From the NCBI RefSeq assembly GCF_025244745.1, contig NZ_CP104213.1, positions 2,010,001 through 2,074,000 of the forward strand: DNA of 64,000 bases, written 5' to 3'. The position numbers and the translations under genes were made by a program. The notes under the pieces are model-generated. The model had not been told where the DNA came from, made no database searches, and was given only the letters and a program-made list of their open reading frames with translations. Of the stretch, positions 13,884-24,357 are shown in pieces (position 1 is the first letter of the stretch; each line of letters starts with the position of its first letter). The DNA comes from Deinococcus rubellus. Lineage in GTDB: Bacteria; Deinococcota; Deinococci; Deinococcales; Deinococcaceae.

Positions 13884-13921
13884 GAAACGCAGTCGGCATA
13901 CGTTGAGGCCAACTGCGTTTC
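13884..13921. other. Stem-loop between speA and the GNAT gene
   Basis: GAAACGCAGT (13884-13893) and ACTGCGTTTC (13912-13921) form a perfect 10-bp stem, extended by GGC/GCC beyond one mismatch. It is not followed by T residues in either direction. It lies 16 nt before the next start codon and could affect translation or mRNA stability. Confidence 0.5.
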
Positions 13922-13937
13922 CCATGTAGGAGTTTGA

Positions 13938-14357
13938 ATGAATGAGATTATCTTTCAACTGAATGACAAGACCGTGGAGGCGCACGAGATCAACACGCTC
14001 TACACCCTGATCGGCTGGAACAATTCAAATCAGCGAACCGAGGATAGAACGGTCAGTATCCTGGAAACGTCGGCGGCTTACGCAACGGCCAGGTCTGGGG
14101 GCGAACTAATCGGCTTCGGCAGGATGTTGGGCGACGCCTACACCGCACAGCTTCTGGATGTGATGACTACTCCTGCGTTCAGAAAGCATGGCGTGGCGAC
14201 ACAGATCATCCAGTTGTTGCTGGACTGGTCAGGAAATAGGTTCCTGGGCATCTATCTCATTGATGGCGCACGAAACCCTACCTTTTATGAACGCCTAGGC
14301 TTTGAAGCAGCAGACCCAGAAACAGACCGCCTGATGTACTGGCAGCCGCAACTCTGA
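13938..14357 (+). CDS. GNAT family N-acetyltransferase
   Basis: 139 residues, a single small GNAT domain. Motif A is recognisable as LDVMTTPAFRKHGVATQII, where R/K-x-x-G-x-A contacts acetyl-CoA pyrophosphate, and the C-terminal motif B reads GARNPTFYERLGF. AGGAG lies 6 nt before the ATG. Its codon usage is less GC-skewed than that of neighbouring genes, which may indicate separate acquisition. Substrate unknown. Confidence 0.85.
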   Translation: MNEIIFQLNDKTVEAHEINTLYTLIGWNNSNQRTEDRTVSILETSAAYATARSGGELIGFGRMLGDAYTAQLLDVMTTPAFRKHGVATQIIQLLLDWSGNRFLGIYLIDGARNPTFYERLGFEAADPETDRLMYWQPQL

Positions 14358-14373
14358 AACTCAACAGTCCCTC

Positions 14374-15246
14374 TTACAGATCACGCCGCGAGAAGCGCCA
14401 CATCGCCAACAGCACCGCCAGCGCCGTGTAGACAGCGGCCCAGATCAGGATGCCCGGCTCAATCGGGGTGGTGGAAGCGAACGGATTGGCTCCGCGCGCC
14501 ACCTGGGCGAGTTGCAGTGCGCCCTCGGTCTGGAGGTTGTAACTGGCCCCCAGCCACAGGGCGTTGGTGGGCATCACGATGTTGGCAGCATTGCCGAGGC
14601 TTTCCATTGTCGGCGAGTTGGCGAGCGCCCCGATAGATTTGAGGATGCCGCCCGCCGAGCCGAGACCGTAGAGGACAAACACCGCAATGCCGTTGGCGAG
14701 GGTGGCAAACAGCGTGCTGCCCAGCACCGTCAGGCTGGTGATCAGCACGATGCCCAGCAGGATCTGGGCCACCGCTGCGGCGGGTGCGGGCGGCAGGTAG
14801 CCGGTGATCAGGTAAAGCCCGGTCAACAGTGCCACCGACACCAGCAAGACGTACAGCACGTTCATGCCCGTAAAGCCGAGCCAGCGCCCCAGCACCACCT
14901 GAGCGCGGGTCACCGGACGGGCAATCACCGACTGCATCACCCCGCTCTCGATGTCGCCGCTGACCGAGGCCACTGTGGACAGCACCGCCATCAGTGAGCC
15001 GAGAAAGTAGACCAGATACATGCCAAAGACGCCGGAGTACACCACCGGCAGCGCCCCGAGGCCCCGACGCGGGCCAGCACTCAGCCCCGCGTCGGCGGCG
15101 CGCTCGGTCAGATTCTGCTCCAGCCGCAATACGCCGTAGAGGTAAAAGCCGAGGAATGCGGCGGTGAGCACCAGCAGCACCACAATCAGTTTCTTGCGCA
15201 GCGCTTCACTCAGCGAGAGCCGGGCCATCAAGAGGACGTTGCTCAC
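14374..15246 (-). CDS. ABC-2 type transporter permease (NosY-like)
   Basis: 290 residues with about six hydrophobic segments and the ABC-2/NosY-type feature SGDIESGVMQSVIARPVTRAQVVLGRW, a cytoplasmic loop that couples to the ATPase. It begins with GTG overlapping the TGA of the ATPase gene (GTGA), so the two are translationally coupled. Together they form a two-gene exporter. The cargo cannot be told from sequence. Confidence 0.85.
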   Translation of the reverse strand: MSNVLLMARLSLSEALRKKLIVVLLVLTAAFLGFYLYGVLRLEQNLTERAADAGLSAGPRRGLGALPVVYSGVFGMYLVYFLGSLMAVLSTVASVSGDIESGVMQSVIARPVTRAQVVLGRWLGFTGMNVLYVLLVSVALLTGLYLITGYLPPAPAAAVAQILLGIVLITSLTVLGSTLFATLANGIAVFVLYGLGSAGGILKSIGALANSPTMESLGNAANIVMPTNALWLGASYNLQTEGALQLAQVARGANPFASTTPIEPGILIWAAVYTALAVLLAMWRFSRRDL

Positions 15247-16187
15247 GCGACCCGTCCCGTGAGAGCCGACTGCCCGGTATCGCCGCTTGTACCCACCAGT
15301 TCCAGAAACAGGTCTTCGAGATCGTGTCGCTGCGGCGTCAGGGCGTAGAGCTGTACCCCAGACGCGGATACGGCGTTTGCCAGAGCGGGAATCGCCTCTT
15401 CCCCACTGACAGTCACACTGACCTGCTGCGCGCCCTGCTGCTCCAGATGGCCGAGGCGTCCCAAGTCAGCCAGCAGGTCCGGCGTGAAGCGGTCCACCTT
15501 GATCATCACCGGCAGCGCGCCGCCCAGCAACTCGTTCAGGGTCCCGGCGCGCACCACCTCGCCCGCCTTGACGAAGGCCACCCGGTCCGAGACCTGCTCG
15601 ACCTCGCTGAGCAGGTGCGAGTTGAGAAACACCGTGACGCCCTCGCGGCGCAATTCCTGAATGATCTCGCGCACCTCCACCCGGCCCACCGGATCGAGCG
15701 CCGAGGTCGGCTCGTCGAGAAAGACCAGCCGGGGGTGGGCCAGAATCGCTCCGGCCAGGCCAGCCCGCTGGAGCATCCCCTTGCTGTAGCCGCCCAGCGC
15801 CTCGTTGCCGCGTCCGTCCAGCCCGACCCGCTTCAGCACGGCAGGAATACGGGTTCTGAGTTCTTCAGCCTTGAGGCCCGCGAGCTGGCCATGAAAGTTC
15901 AGAAACTCGTGGGCCGTCATCCAGGTCTGGAAGCGGAACTGCTCCGGCAAAAAGCCGAGGCGGGCGCGCACAGCGGGGTCGTCGGGCGAGCCGCCCAGCA
16001 CCTTGACGCTGCCGGACGTCGGGCGCACCAGGCCCAGCAGCATCTTGACGGTGGTGGATTTGCCCGCGCCGTTGGGGCCGAGGAAGCCGAACACCTCGCC
16101 CTCCCCCACTTCGAGGTCGAGACCCTGAACGACGGCGCGGCCTTTGTATTCTTTACGGAGGTGTTGGGTCTGAATAGCTAGAGTCAT
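15243..16187 (-). CDS. ABC transporter ATP-binding protein (CcmA/NosF type)
   Basis: 314 residues. Walker A GPNGAGKSTTVKMLLGL (around 38), Q-loop near FLPEQFRF, signature GGYSKGMLQRAGLAGAI, Walker B LVFLDEPTSALDP and switch His in NSHLLSEVEQ. The C-terminal 90 residues are the extra domain common in ABC-2 partners. AAGGAAG lies just before the ATG. It energises the permease encoded immediately downstream. The membership (NosF, drug-export or lantibiotic-immunity-like) is not resolved. Confidence 0.92.
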   Translation of the reverse strand: MTLAIQTQHLRKEYKGRAVVQGLDLEVGEGEVFGFLGPNGAGKSTTVKMLLGLVRPTSGSVKVLGGSPDDPAVRARLGFLPEQFRFQTWMTAHEFLNFHGQLAGLKAEELRTRIPAVLKRVGLDGRGNEALGGYSKGMLQRAGLAGAILAHPRLVFLDEPTSALDPVGRVEVREIIQELRREGVTVFLNSHLLSEVEQVSDRVAFVKAGEVVRAGTLNELLGGALPVMIKVDRFTPDLLADLGRLGHLEQQGAQQVSVTVSGEEAIPALANAVSASGVQLYALTPQRHDLEDLFLELVGTSGDTGQSALTGRVA

Positions 16188-16326
16188 GTCTTCCTTTATC
16201 GTTCTCTTTGCGGCCCGGTACCTGGCCAGCTTGGCACCAGCCCTTCATGAGAGCGTCCACCAAAAGGTAGCGCCCGCCTATGAGCGGGGCTGTCTGTTGG
16301 CTTGCGGTTGATGCCGGTGAGGCAGC

Positions 16327-16347
16327 AAAAAAGGGGCACAAGGCCCC
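16327..16347 (-). terminator. Terminator of the aldo/keto reductase gene
   Basis: On the minus strand, GGGGC-CTTGT-GCCCC is followed by six T residues, 22 bp downstream of the stop codon. Confidence 0.85.
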
Positions 16348-16368
16348 CAGCGAACGTTTCTATCCGTC

Positions 16369-17316
16369 TTAGCGAGGCGAGAGAATGTCCTCGATGCGGC
16401 CCACCACTTCTTCACTCAGGTTGACGCCTGCCGCCTTCACCGTGTCCTCGATCTGACTGACCTTGGTGGCTCCGGTGATCACGCTGCTGACGCCCTTCTG
16501 GCGCAGAATCCAGGCCAGGGCGAGCTGGGCCCGGGTCAGACCCAGATCGTCGGCCACCGGCCTGAGGTCGCGGACCTTCTGCACGTTCTCGTCGGTCAGG
16601 ATCGACTTGCCCCAGTTTTCCTTCTCCGTGAGGCGCGCTCCGGCGGGTTTGCCGTCGTCGTACTTGCCGGTCAGCAGGCCCATCGCCAGCGGACTCCAGA
16701 CGACCAGGCCCACGCCCGCCGACTCGGTGTACGGCAAGATCTCGCCCTCCACCCGCTCGCGGCGGATCATGCTGTATTCAGGCTGCTCGACCACCGGGGC
16801 GTGCAGGCCGTTGGCCCTGGCAAACTCGACGGCCTGGGCGATTCGCGCGGCAGGCCACATGCTGGTGCCCCAGTAGAGCGACTGCCCGTTACGGATGATC
16901 TGGTCGAAGGCCATCACGATTTCTTCCATCGGCACTTCGGGGTCGTAGCGGTGGGCGAAGTAGATGTCGAGGTAATCGGTGCCCAGACGCTTCAAGGTGC
17001 CGCGAATGCTCTCCAGCACGTGCTTGCGCGACAAACCCCGGTCATTGACGTTGTCGCTCATCGGCCAGAAGACCTTGGAGGCGATCACCAGATTCTGGCG
17101 GGGCAACTCGCCCAGCACCGCGCCCATCAGCTCCTCGGACTTGCCGCGCGCGTAGATGTCGGCCTCGTCGAAGTAGTTGACGCCTTCCTCGTAGGCCTTC
17201 ATGACGATGTCGCGCACCATCTGGTTTTCGTTGACGTTGACGCCGTAGGTCTCCCAACCTCCCAGCGCGACTTCTGAGACCTTCAGACCACTCCTGCCCA
17301 AATTGCGATATTCCAT
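16369..17316 (-). CDS. Aldo/keto reductase (Kv-beta/YghZ-like)
   Basis: 315 residues folding as a TIM barrel. The tetrad is visible: Asp and Tyr in FDEADIYARGKSEE, Lys in VIASKVFWP and His in IYFAHRYDP. The NADPH-binding end reads VVWSPLAMGLLTGKY and VSSVITGATKVSQIEDTVKA. The sequence MEYRNLGRSGLKVSEVALGGW is typical of the voltage-gated potassium-channel beta-subunit branch. It reduces carbonyls with NADPH; the natural substrate is unknown. The ATG follows a TAAAGT hexamer by 7 nt, so it may be leaderless. Confidence 0.92.
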   Translation of the reverse strand: MEYRNLGRSGLKVSEVALGGWETYGVNVNENQMVRDIVMKAYEEGVNYFDEADIYARGKSEELMGAVLGELPRQNLVIASKVFWPMSDNVNDRGLSRKHVLESIRGTLKRLGTDYLDIYFAHRYDPEVPMEEIVMAFDQIIRNGQSLYWGTSMWPAARIAQAVEFARANGLHAPVVEQPEYSMIRRERVEGEILPYTESAGVGLVVWSPLAMGLLTGKYDDGKPAGARLTEKENWGKSILTDENVQKVRDLRPVADDLGLTRAQLALAWILRQKGVSSVITGATKVSQIEDTVKAAGVNLSEEVVGRIEDILSPR

Positions 17317-17377
17317 GACTGCTACTTTAACTCTTAAAGCACTGGGCAGGTTTGAGGCAATAAGGCAAGGTTAAGGC

Positions 17378-18139
17378 TCAGACCCGTTTCCAGCGCTGCG
17401 GCAGCGTCGGCGTCAGGATGTAGCCTTCCCCCACGCTACCGAACACCTCGCACCTTTCTGGAAAACAGTGGGCGTAGAGAGCAGTGTAAGCGCACATGAC
17501 CGCGTCGGCCTCGTCCTCGTGACTCTTGAGTACCCTGCCTTTGAGGGTAGACGGATCGGCGGCCAGCAACACTTCCAGGCCGGTCAACGGCGGCCCAGCT
17601 TGCTCCAGATTCGCCAGATGGCGGTGATACTCGGCCCAGGCCGCGTCCAGCGCTTCCCGGCCCTGGCCCTTCTGTTTGTACTTGAGGGTCCGGCCCAGCC
17701 CGAACAGCGCCACCATCGCCGCGTGAGGGTAGACCTCGACCATTGCCCTTACGTCGGGGTCGGCCAGGTGATGTGGGTCATCAGCGAAACCGCGTTCTTC
17801 CAGGGCCGCTCTGAGCCACTCGCCACGCAGCACGCCACCGTTGTAGCGGCCCAGCAGGGTCCGGTTGGCCGGGTGTGCGCCTGCCTGGAACCGCCCGAAG
17901 ACGGCGGCCAGTTGCGCCTCGGCGGGGCGCTGGCCCGTCAGGTTGGGCACGCTCAACGGCGCATCGATGGCGACGATACTGGGGCCGCAGAGCTGGCTGT
18001 CCAGAAAAGCCAGAAGCCCGGCGTCATCACCCAGCACACCGGAGAACGTCAACCGAGCGCCGTCCCGGTTGCCTTCCAGCACTGCCACACCGCTGGGGTT
18101 GCGGGCCGACCAGGCCAGATCGAGGCCGATCAACTTCAC
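17378..18139 (-). CDS. DUF429 family protein
   Basis: 253 residues beginning VKLIGLDLAWSARNPSGVAVL (GTG start), with VAIDAPLSVPN and, near the C-terminus, SHEDEADAVMCAYTA. This pattern is the DUF429 family, thought to have an RNase H-like fold in which the acidic residues DLAW, DAPL and DEADA would form a metal site. No function is established. It stands alone between the reductase gene and min genes. Confidence 0.82.
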   Translation of the reverse strand: MKLIGLDLAWSARNPSGVAVLEGNRDGARLTFSGVLGDDAGLLAFLDSQLCGPSIVAIDAPLSVPNLTGQRPAEAQLAAVFGRFQAGAHPANRTLLGRYNGGVLRGEWLRAALEERGFADDPHHLADPDVRAMVEVYPHAAMVALFGLGRTLKYKQKGQGREALDAAWAEYHRHLANLEQAGPPLTGLEVLLAADPSTLKGRVLKSHEDEADAVMCAYTALYAHCFPERCEVFGSVGEGYILTPTLPQRWKRV

Positions 18140-18181
18140 GGAGCCGCTCTCACGCCGCCATATGATCGGAGGGGACCAACG

Positions 18182-18209
18182 AAAAAAGCCGCTCCCACAG
18201 GAACGGCTT
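18182..18209 (-). terminator. Terminator of the minDE unit
   Basis: On the minus strand AAGCCGTTCC-TGTG-GGAGCGGCTT (one G-T pair) runs straight into a T-run. It starts 19 bp after the minE stop. Confidence 0.88.
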
Positions 18210-18227
18210 CCGAACGGACTGAGACGT

Positions 18228-18491
18228 TCAGCGTTTGCCCGGCCCGCCTTCCTTCTCCAGCGGAATGTGGGCGACCAGCATGATGGTGTCGCCGCGCTGC
18301 TCGACCTCGATATTGCTGCCCTCGGTGGGGAAGTACTTCCTGACCACTTCGAGAAGGTCTTGCCTCAGGGCGTCCACTTTGCCCGGCGCGATCTTGGCCC
18401 GGTCGTAGGCAAGCACGAGTTCCAGGCGGTCCTTGAGGGTGTCCTTGCTGCCCTTGCGGTTAAAGCCCAAGCGCTCAAAAATAGAAGCCAT
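18228..18491 (-). CDS. minE: Cell division topological specificity factor MinE
   Basis: 87 residues. The N-terminal anti-MinCD part reads ERLGFNRKGSKDTLKDRLELVLAYDRAKIAPG, and the C-terminal topological domain contains LRQDLLEVVRKYFP and VEQRGDTIMLVAHIPL, all characteristic. It activates MinD ATPase at the membrane and drives Min oscillation or placement. It begins 1 nt after the minD stop, so the pair is co-transcribed. Confidence 0.95.
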   Translation of the reverse strand: MASIFERLGFNRKGSKDTLKDRLELVLAYDRAKIAPGKVDALRQDLLEVVRKYFPTEGSNIEVEQRGDTIMLVAHIPLEKEGGPGKR

Positions 18492-18492
18492 C

Positions 18493-19293
18493 TCACTTCC
18501 CCCCAAACAGTCGGCGCAGCACAGCCATGAATCCCCGGTCTTCCTCCAGTTTGGGGAACGCCAGGTCCTCGCCGCGCAACCGCCGTGCGGTGGCCATGAA
18601 GGCTTGCCCGGCCACCGACTGACCCAGTACCGCCGGTTCTCCGATGTTGGTGGATACCAGGATGCCCTCGTCCTCAGGAATAATGCCGATCGGCTTGACA
18701 CCCAGAATCTCCAGCACATCGGCCTCGGAGAGCATGTTGCCGCTGGCGACCATCTTGGGCCGCAGGCGGTTGATGACCAGGTTGATCTCGCTGATCTGCT
18801 GGGCTTCAAGGAGACCGATGATGCGGTCGGCGTCGCGCACGCTCGACACTTCCGGATTGACGACCACCAGGGCACCCTGGGCCGGGGCCACCGCCGTTCT
18901 GAAGCCCGACTCGATTCCGGCGGGCGAGTCGATCAGTACCCGGTCAAACTGCTCTTCCTCGATGAGTTGCTTGACCGCCGCCTTGAACACCTCGGGGTCG
19001 AGCGAGTCCTTGTCACGGGTCTGCGAGGCGGGAAGCAGATACAGGTTCTCGACGCGTTTGTCGCGGATCAGTGCTTGCTGAAGACGGCACTTGCCCTCGA
19101 TCACGTCAATCAGGTCGAAGACCACCCGGCTCTCCAAACCCATCACCACGTCGAGATTGCGCAGGCCCACGTCCACATCGATCACGGCCACTTTTTCCCC
19201 GAGCTTGGCCAGCCCGACACCGATATTGGCAGTGGTGGTGGTCTTCCCGACCCCACCCTTACCACTTGTCACCACAATTACCTTGGCATTCAT
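18493..19293 (-). CDS. minD: Septum site-determining ATPase MinD
   Basis: 266 residues. Deviant Walker A KGGVGKTTT begins at residue 12; IDVDVGLRNLDVVMG and IDSPAGIESGF follow, and the C-terminus ends in a basic amphipathic segment (FMAVLRRLFGGK) that would be the membrane-targeting helix. The start is the ATG at 19293, where MNAKVIVVTSGKGG matches the family; the longer frame to 19350 is not needed. TAGACT lies 7 nt upstream of this ATG and there is no SD, which suggests a leaderless message. No minC is adjacent. Confidence 0.96.
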   Translation of the reverse strand: MNAKVIVVTSGKGGVGKTTTTANIGVGLAKLGEKVAVIDVDVGLRNLDVVMGLESRVVFDLIDVIEGKCRLQQALIRDKRVENLYLLPASQTRDKDSLDPEVFKAAVKQLIEEEQFDRVLIDSPAGIESGFRTAVAPAQGALVVVNPEVSSVRDADRIIGLLEAQQISEINLVINRLRPKMVASGNMLSEADVLEILGVKPIGIIPEDEGILVSTNIGEPAVLGQSVAGQAFMATARRLRGEDLAFPKLEEDRGFMAVLRRLFGGK

Positions 19294-19300
19294 TCTGGGC

Positions 19301-19306
19301 AGTCTA
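19301..19306 (-). promoter_or_regulatory. -10 element for a leaderless minD transcript
   Basis: TAGACT on the minus strand, 7 nt before ATG 19293, with no ribosome-binding site in between. Confidence 0.42.
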
Positions 19307-19348
19307 CCGCCTGGGGGCGAAAACGGTAGCCCACCCGGCAAGGGCCAC

Positions 19349-19387
19349 AAAAAACTGACCCCAGCCGGTGATGGCGGGGCCAGTCAG
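19349..19387 (-). terminator. Terminator of ftsH
   Basis: Minus-strand stem CTGAC...GTCAG enclosing a GC-rich inner stem (GGCCCCGCC / GGCTGGGG, with an internal bulge), followed by TTTTTT. It lies 13 bp beyond the ftsH stop and ahead of minD, separating the two units. Confidence 0.8.
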
Positions 19388-19399
19388 GAGGAGAAAGGA

Positions 19400-21262
<1,863 letters not shown>

Positions 21263-21499
21263 GGCACTTCCTCCAAAAAAGAACGAAAAGGGTGTGTGGG
21301 ACACGTTAACCTGAACGAGACGAAGGCATCATCTGCAAGGGGCGCACCCATTGAATCTGAGTGTATCAGACTCAAGATGGAGGTATGTACGCTTCGTCCC
21401 GCTCAGCACTGAGGACTCCTTTAACCGGGCCTTGAGATTCTCACATCCTGCGCTGGAGCAGCCCGCACTGCTTCCCACGCCGATCCTGGGCACTCAGGG

Positions 21500-21505
21500 T
21501 ATGCT
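21500..21505 (+). promoter_or_regulatory. -10 element for the TPR gene
   Basis: TATGCT lies 7 nt before the ATG at 21513, with no SD. This supports the short start and a leaderless transcript. Confidence 0.35.
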
Positions 21506-21512
21506 GGGCAGA

Positions 21513-22916
21513 ATGATTGATCCCGCCCTCACCTGGCAGCAAGCCTGCGAAGCGCTGTCCAGTGACGACTACGACGCTGCCTACCAGATTCTGGAAGCGG
21601 CCTACACCGAAGCCGCGCGCCCGGCCCGCGCCCGCTTGGCGCTGTATCTGGTGAGCCTGAGCAGTTTGTACGGCGACTCGGGCAGTGAGGACATGCGCCG
21701 GGGGCTGACCGAGGCGCGCACCTTCGACGCCTCGCTGCGGGCCGACCCACTGTACCTGGCCCTCAGCGCCGAACTCGATGCCCGCACGCGCGGCCCCGAC
21801 GCCCAGCCGCCGCGCCCGGAAGCCCAGCACGCACTCGACGCCCTGACCCGCTACCACGCCGCCTGCGCCCTGAGCCTGGGCGAGCAGCCGGAAGCCGCCT
21901 TACAGGTCGCGCCGCCTGCGCCGGAGTTGCCCGTTCACCTGAGATGGCGGCTGCGAAGCTGGCAGGCCGACGCCGAGGAGCAGCTCGGCCACAGCGAGGA
22001 CGCCGTCGCCCTCTACGGCGAGGCGGCGCACCTGGCCCTGGGCGTCAACAAAGCGGTGATGTGGCAGGAACAGGCCGCCCTGCTGCTGCAACTGGGCCGC
22101 ACCGATGAGGCAGGCGCGGCGCTGGAGCGCGCCAGGCCCCTCTACCGCAAACCGCTGCCGGAAGAAGACACGTTGCACCTGGCCAGCTGGCATTACCTCC
22201 AAGCCCAGTTCGAGATGCACCAGAACGAGCTGGACGCGGCCCTCGCCAGCATTCAGGAAGCCGCCCGACTGGAAGCCTCACAGAATGAGGCCAGCTACGG
22301 CGTGGCACTGGTATGGGGCCAGATTCTGACCAGCCGGGGCCAGCCGGAAGAAGCCCTGCCTCTCTTCGAGCAGGCGCTGACGCACGCTGAGGACGAGGAC
22401 CGGCCCTACGCCCTGCACGAACTCGGTGTGGCCCTGCTCGACCTCGACCGCCCGGTGGACGCCCGCGAGAAGCTTGAAGCGGTGCTGGGCACGGCGGATT
22501 ATCCGTTTCTGGCCGAGGTGCTGGCCGACGTGGCCGAGTGCGACTACCGCCTGGGCCGATTGCCGGAAGCCCAGCAGGAAGCCGAGCAGGCGCTCGCCCA
22601 GGGCGCGACCATTCCGGCCAGCCTGGTGCTGGGCAGCGTGGCGCTCGACTACTACCACCTCGACGACGCCCTGGAGCACTACCAGCGGGTCGTCCGTGAG
22701 GCTGCTCCCGGCAGCCGCGACTGGATCACCGGGCACCAGATGGCCGCCGACGTGATGGCCCAGCAGGGCTTTCCCGACCCAGCGGCAGCCTACGCCCACG
22801 CCCAGCAAGCCTTAGAGCATACCGAGGCCAGCGACGACTGGCACGGCACCTTGCAAGACCACCTCAGCAAAGCCGAGACGCTGATGGGCGCGGGAAAAGG
22901 GAGAACGCTGAACTGA
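21513..22916 (+). CDS. Tetratricopeptide-repeat protein
   Basis: 467 residues rich in Ala, Leu and Glu with repeated helical hairpins of TPR type, such as [52 protein letters not shown] and [25 protein letters not shown]. TPRs form protein-protein interaction surfaces; there is no catalytic domain, signal peptide or membrane segment, so it is likely a cytoplasmic scaffold. The start is set by [20 protein letters not shown] and by the -10 hexamer 7 nt upstream. The frame stays open to 21351, but the extra part looks non-coding. It is divergent from ftsH. Confidence 0.83.
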   Translation: MIDPALTWQQACEALSSDDYDAAYQILEAAYTEAARPARARLALYLVSLSSLYGDSGSEDMRRGLTEARTFDASLRADPLYLALSAELDARTRGPDAQPPRPEAQHALDALTRYHAACALSLGEQPEAALQVAPPAPELPVHLRWRLRSWQADAEEQLGHSEDAVALYGEAAHLALGVNKAVMWQEQAALLLQLGRTDEAGAALERARPLYRKPLPEEDTLHLASWHYLQAQFEMHQNELDAALASIQEAARLEASQNEASYGVALVWGQILTSRGQPEEALPLFEQALTHAEDEDRPYALHELGVALLDLDRPVDAREKLEAVLGTADYPFLAEVLADVAECDYRLGRLPEAQQEAEQALAQGATIPASLVLGSVALDYYHLDDALEHYQRVVREAAPGSRDWITGHQMAADVMAQQGFPDPAAAYAHAQQALEHTEASDDWHGTLQDHLSKAETLMGAGKGRTLN

Positions 22917-22967
22917 GTGGGGTCGCAGACAGGTTCGTTCAGCCTGTCAGGCTTCAGATTGCCCAGA

Positions 22968-23145
22968 TCAGTGAGAAGCACGGGGCGACGGATCGACAAA
23001 ATTCAGCGCCAGCAGCACCCCGAAGATCAAGACCAGCCCCCCAGGGTGTTGCCCTGTGCCCGGACACGGGGCAACAGCATCGTTCCCAGTCCCACGCACG
23101 GCAGCGGAGCCAGACAGCCGAGCACGGTACGGATAGAAATTCCGC
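22968..23145 (-). pseudogene. Small hydrophobic protein frame broken in a G-run
   Basis: On the minus strand, directly after the DinB-like gene, one frame gives IRTVLGCLAPLPCVGLGTM followed by LLPRVRAQGNTLGGWS-stop. Shifting frame at the GGGGGG run gives GGLVLIFGVLLALNFVDP and a stop at 22968. One additional G would join them into a roughly 58-residue protein with two membrane segments. It may be a real small membrane protein with a frameshift or sequencing error, or a remnant. Family not recognised; start codon unclear. Confidence 0.35.
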
Positions 23146-23670
23146 TTACGCTTTCAGGGCCAGCCGTGCCTGCGCCAGATGATGCCGCAGGTGCCAGTCG
23201 TGCTTGGTCACGAGCTGCCACAGATCCTGCCGCCCCTCTACAGGGTGAACGATCTCGCGGGCGAACTGGGCGCTCTCCACGCCGCGCAGCAGGGCCAGCC
23301 AGCGCAGATTGAGGCTCTCCAGCAGTTCCAGGGCCGCCGCCACCGGCAAACCCGTATCAGGCAGCAGGATGGCGGCGTCCTGATCGAACGGCTGAATGAT
23401 GTATTCGTCCTGCGTCAGACCGCCTTTCAAGCGGCTCAGGCCGTGCAGGTGCGCCTCGGCGGCGTGGTGGGCGAGCTGGCGCACGTTCCAGCTTCCCTCG
23501 CGGTAGGTCCGGGCCAGTTCGGAAGTGGTGCGGGCACCCACCAGACCGCGCCAGTCAGCCACTGATTGTTCCAGCGAGACGGCGAAGTGCTCCAGGGTGG
23601 CGGGCACGCGCTCAGCAGCGGGAAGCTGGGGCAGCGGGCCGATGGGAAAGCGGTCAGCAGGGGAAATCAT
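23146..23670 (-). CDS. DinB/YfiT-like putative metal-dependent protein
   Basis: 174 residues. The sequence DRFPIGPLPQLPAAERVP, VRQLAHHAAEAHLHGLSRL and the C-terminal THDWHLRHH-like stretch (TKHDWHLRHHLAQ) match the YfiT/DinB four-helix family, in which three His residues bind a metal. Relatives include bacillithiol S-transferases, so thiol chemistry is possible, but the substrate is unproven. The ATG at 23670 is preceded by TAGACT at 5 nt and no SD. Confidence 0.84.
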   Translation of the reverse strand: MISPADRFPIGPLPQLPAAERVPATLEHFAVSLEQSVADWRGLVGARTTSELARTYREGSWNVRQLAHHAAEAHLHGLSRLKGGLTQDEYIIQPFDQDAAILLPDTGLPVAAALELLESLNLRWLALLRGVESAQFAREIVHPVEGRQDLWQLVTKHDWHLRHHLAQARLALKA

Positions 23671-23675
23671 GGAGC

Positions 23676-23681
23676 AGTCTA
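23676..23681 (-). promoter_or_regulatory. -10 element for the DinB-like gene
   Basis: TAGACT on the minus strand, 5 nt before ATG 23670; the same hexamer precedes minD. Confidence 0.4.
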
Positions 23682-23889
23682 GCAAGCCAAGTACGTCCTG
23701 ACGAGAGTGCAGGAGTAGCGTCCTCAAGGGGAGGAATGGCCCTCTACAGGTGCTGCCCATGACGATAGTCCGTTCACGACGATAGGGACGGAGCGCTTTT
23801 CGTGGAAGCCCGAAATGGGAGCAATGACGTACTTTCTTCCTCGCTTGCTCCGCTCGGTAGAGCCAAAGCCTTACAAGGAGATATTTAGA

Positions 23890-24258
23890 GTTCAGGCAGC
23901 TTCGAGCGCGTGCCCAGCCGGGCCGATGGCCGCCGAGCTGAAGGCCAGGCCACCGCTTGCAGCGCCACCGCGTTGGTCAGAAGTTCCCTGGGCACCAGCG
24001 CAGCGGCACCAGCGCCCCGCCTGTGGGCTGATCAATGCTCAGCACCGCGCTGGAGACCACCGACAGGGCGATGATGCTCCACACACCGATATGCTGGGTC
24101 AGGGTCAGGATGCCCAGTAGCGCCGATGTAAGGGTCACGATCTGCCTTCAGGTGCCGACAACAGAGAGAAGCAAAGCCAGCCATAGCACACGGAACTGCA
24201 GATTTTTGAGAGCGTCGAAGGTGTGAAACTTGCTGGCGTCGGGAGCGGCACTGCCCAT
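23890..24258 (-). pseudogene. Major facilitator superfamily transporter remnant
   Basis: The minus strand from ATG 24258 reads MGSAAPDASKFHTFDALKN, FRVLWLALLLSVVGT and then TGA; the same frame resumes with SALLGILTLTQHIGVWSIIA and LSIDQPTGGALVP. This is the start of an MFS exporter of the DHA3/EntS type with most of the region between the first and third helices deleted. A duplicated 11-mer GCGCTGGTGCC then shifts the frame; after it RELLTNAVALQAVA continues the expected sequence. The frame stops near 23890, and the rest of the gene is missing. Nothing else gene-like was found in 23671-24357. Confidence 0.72.
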
Positions 24259-24357
24259 CTGCCGGAAGCGCTAATCGGGAACCATATGTTCGGCGCACGG
24301 CCAGGTTGAGCAAATCTTGTGATTTGACCTCAGCACGGCGTCAAACCTGAGCTGAGG

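Noticed and set aside
18228..18875. 215-residue frame covering minE and part of minD
   Set aside because: The first half is the wrong frame of minD; only the last 87 residues (MinE) are a gene.
24310..24357. Hairpin ACCTCAGC / GCTGAGGT after the FUSC gene
   Set aside because: Only 8 bp with a 16-nt loop and no T-run, so not called as a terminator.
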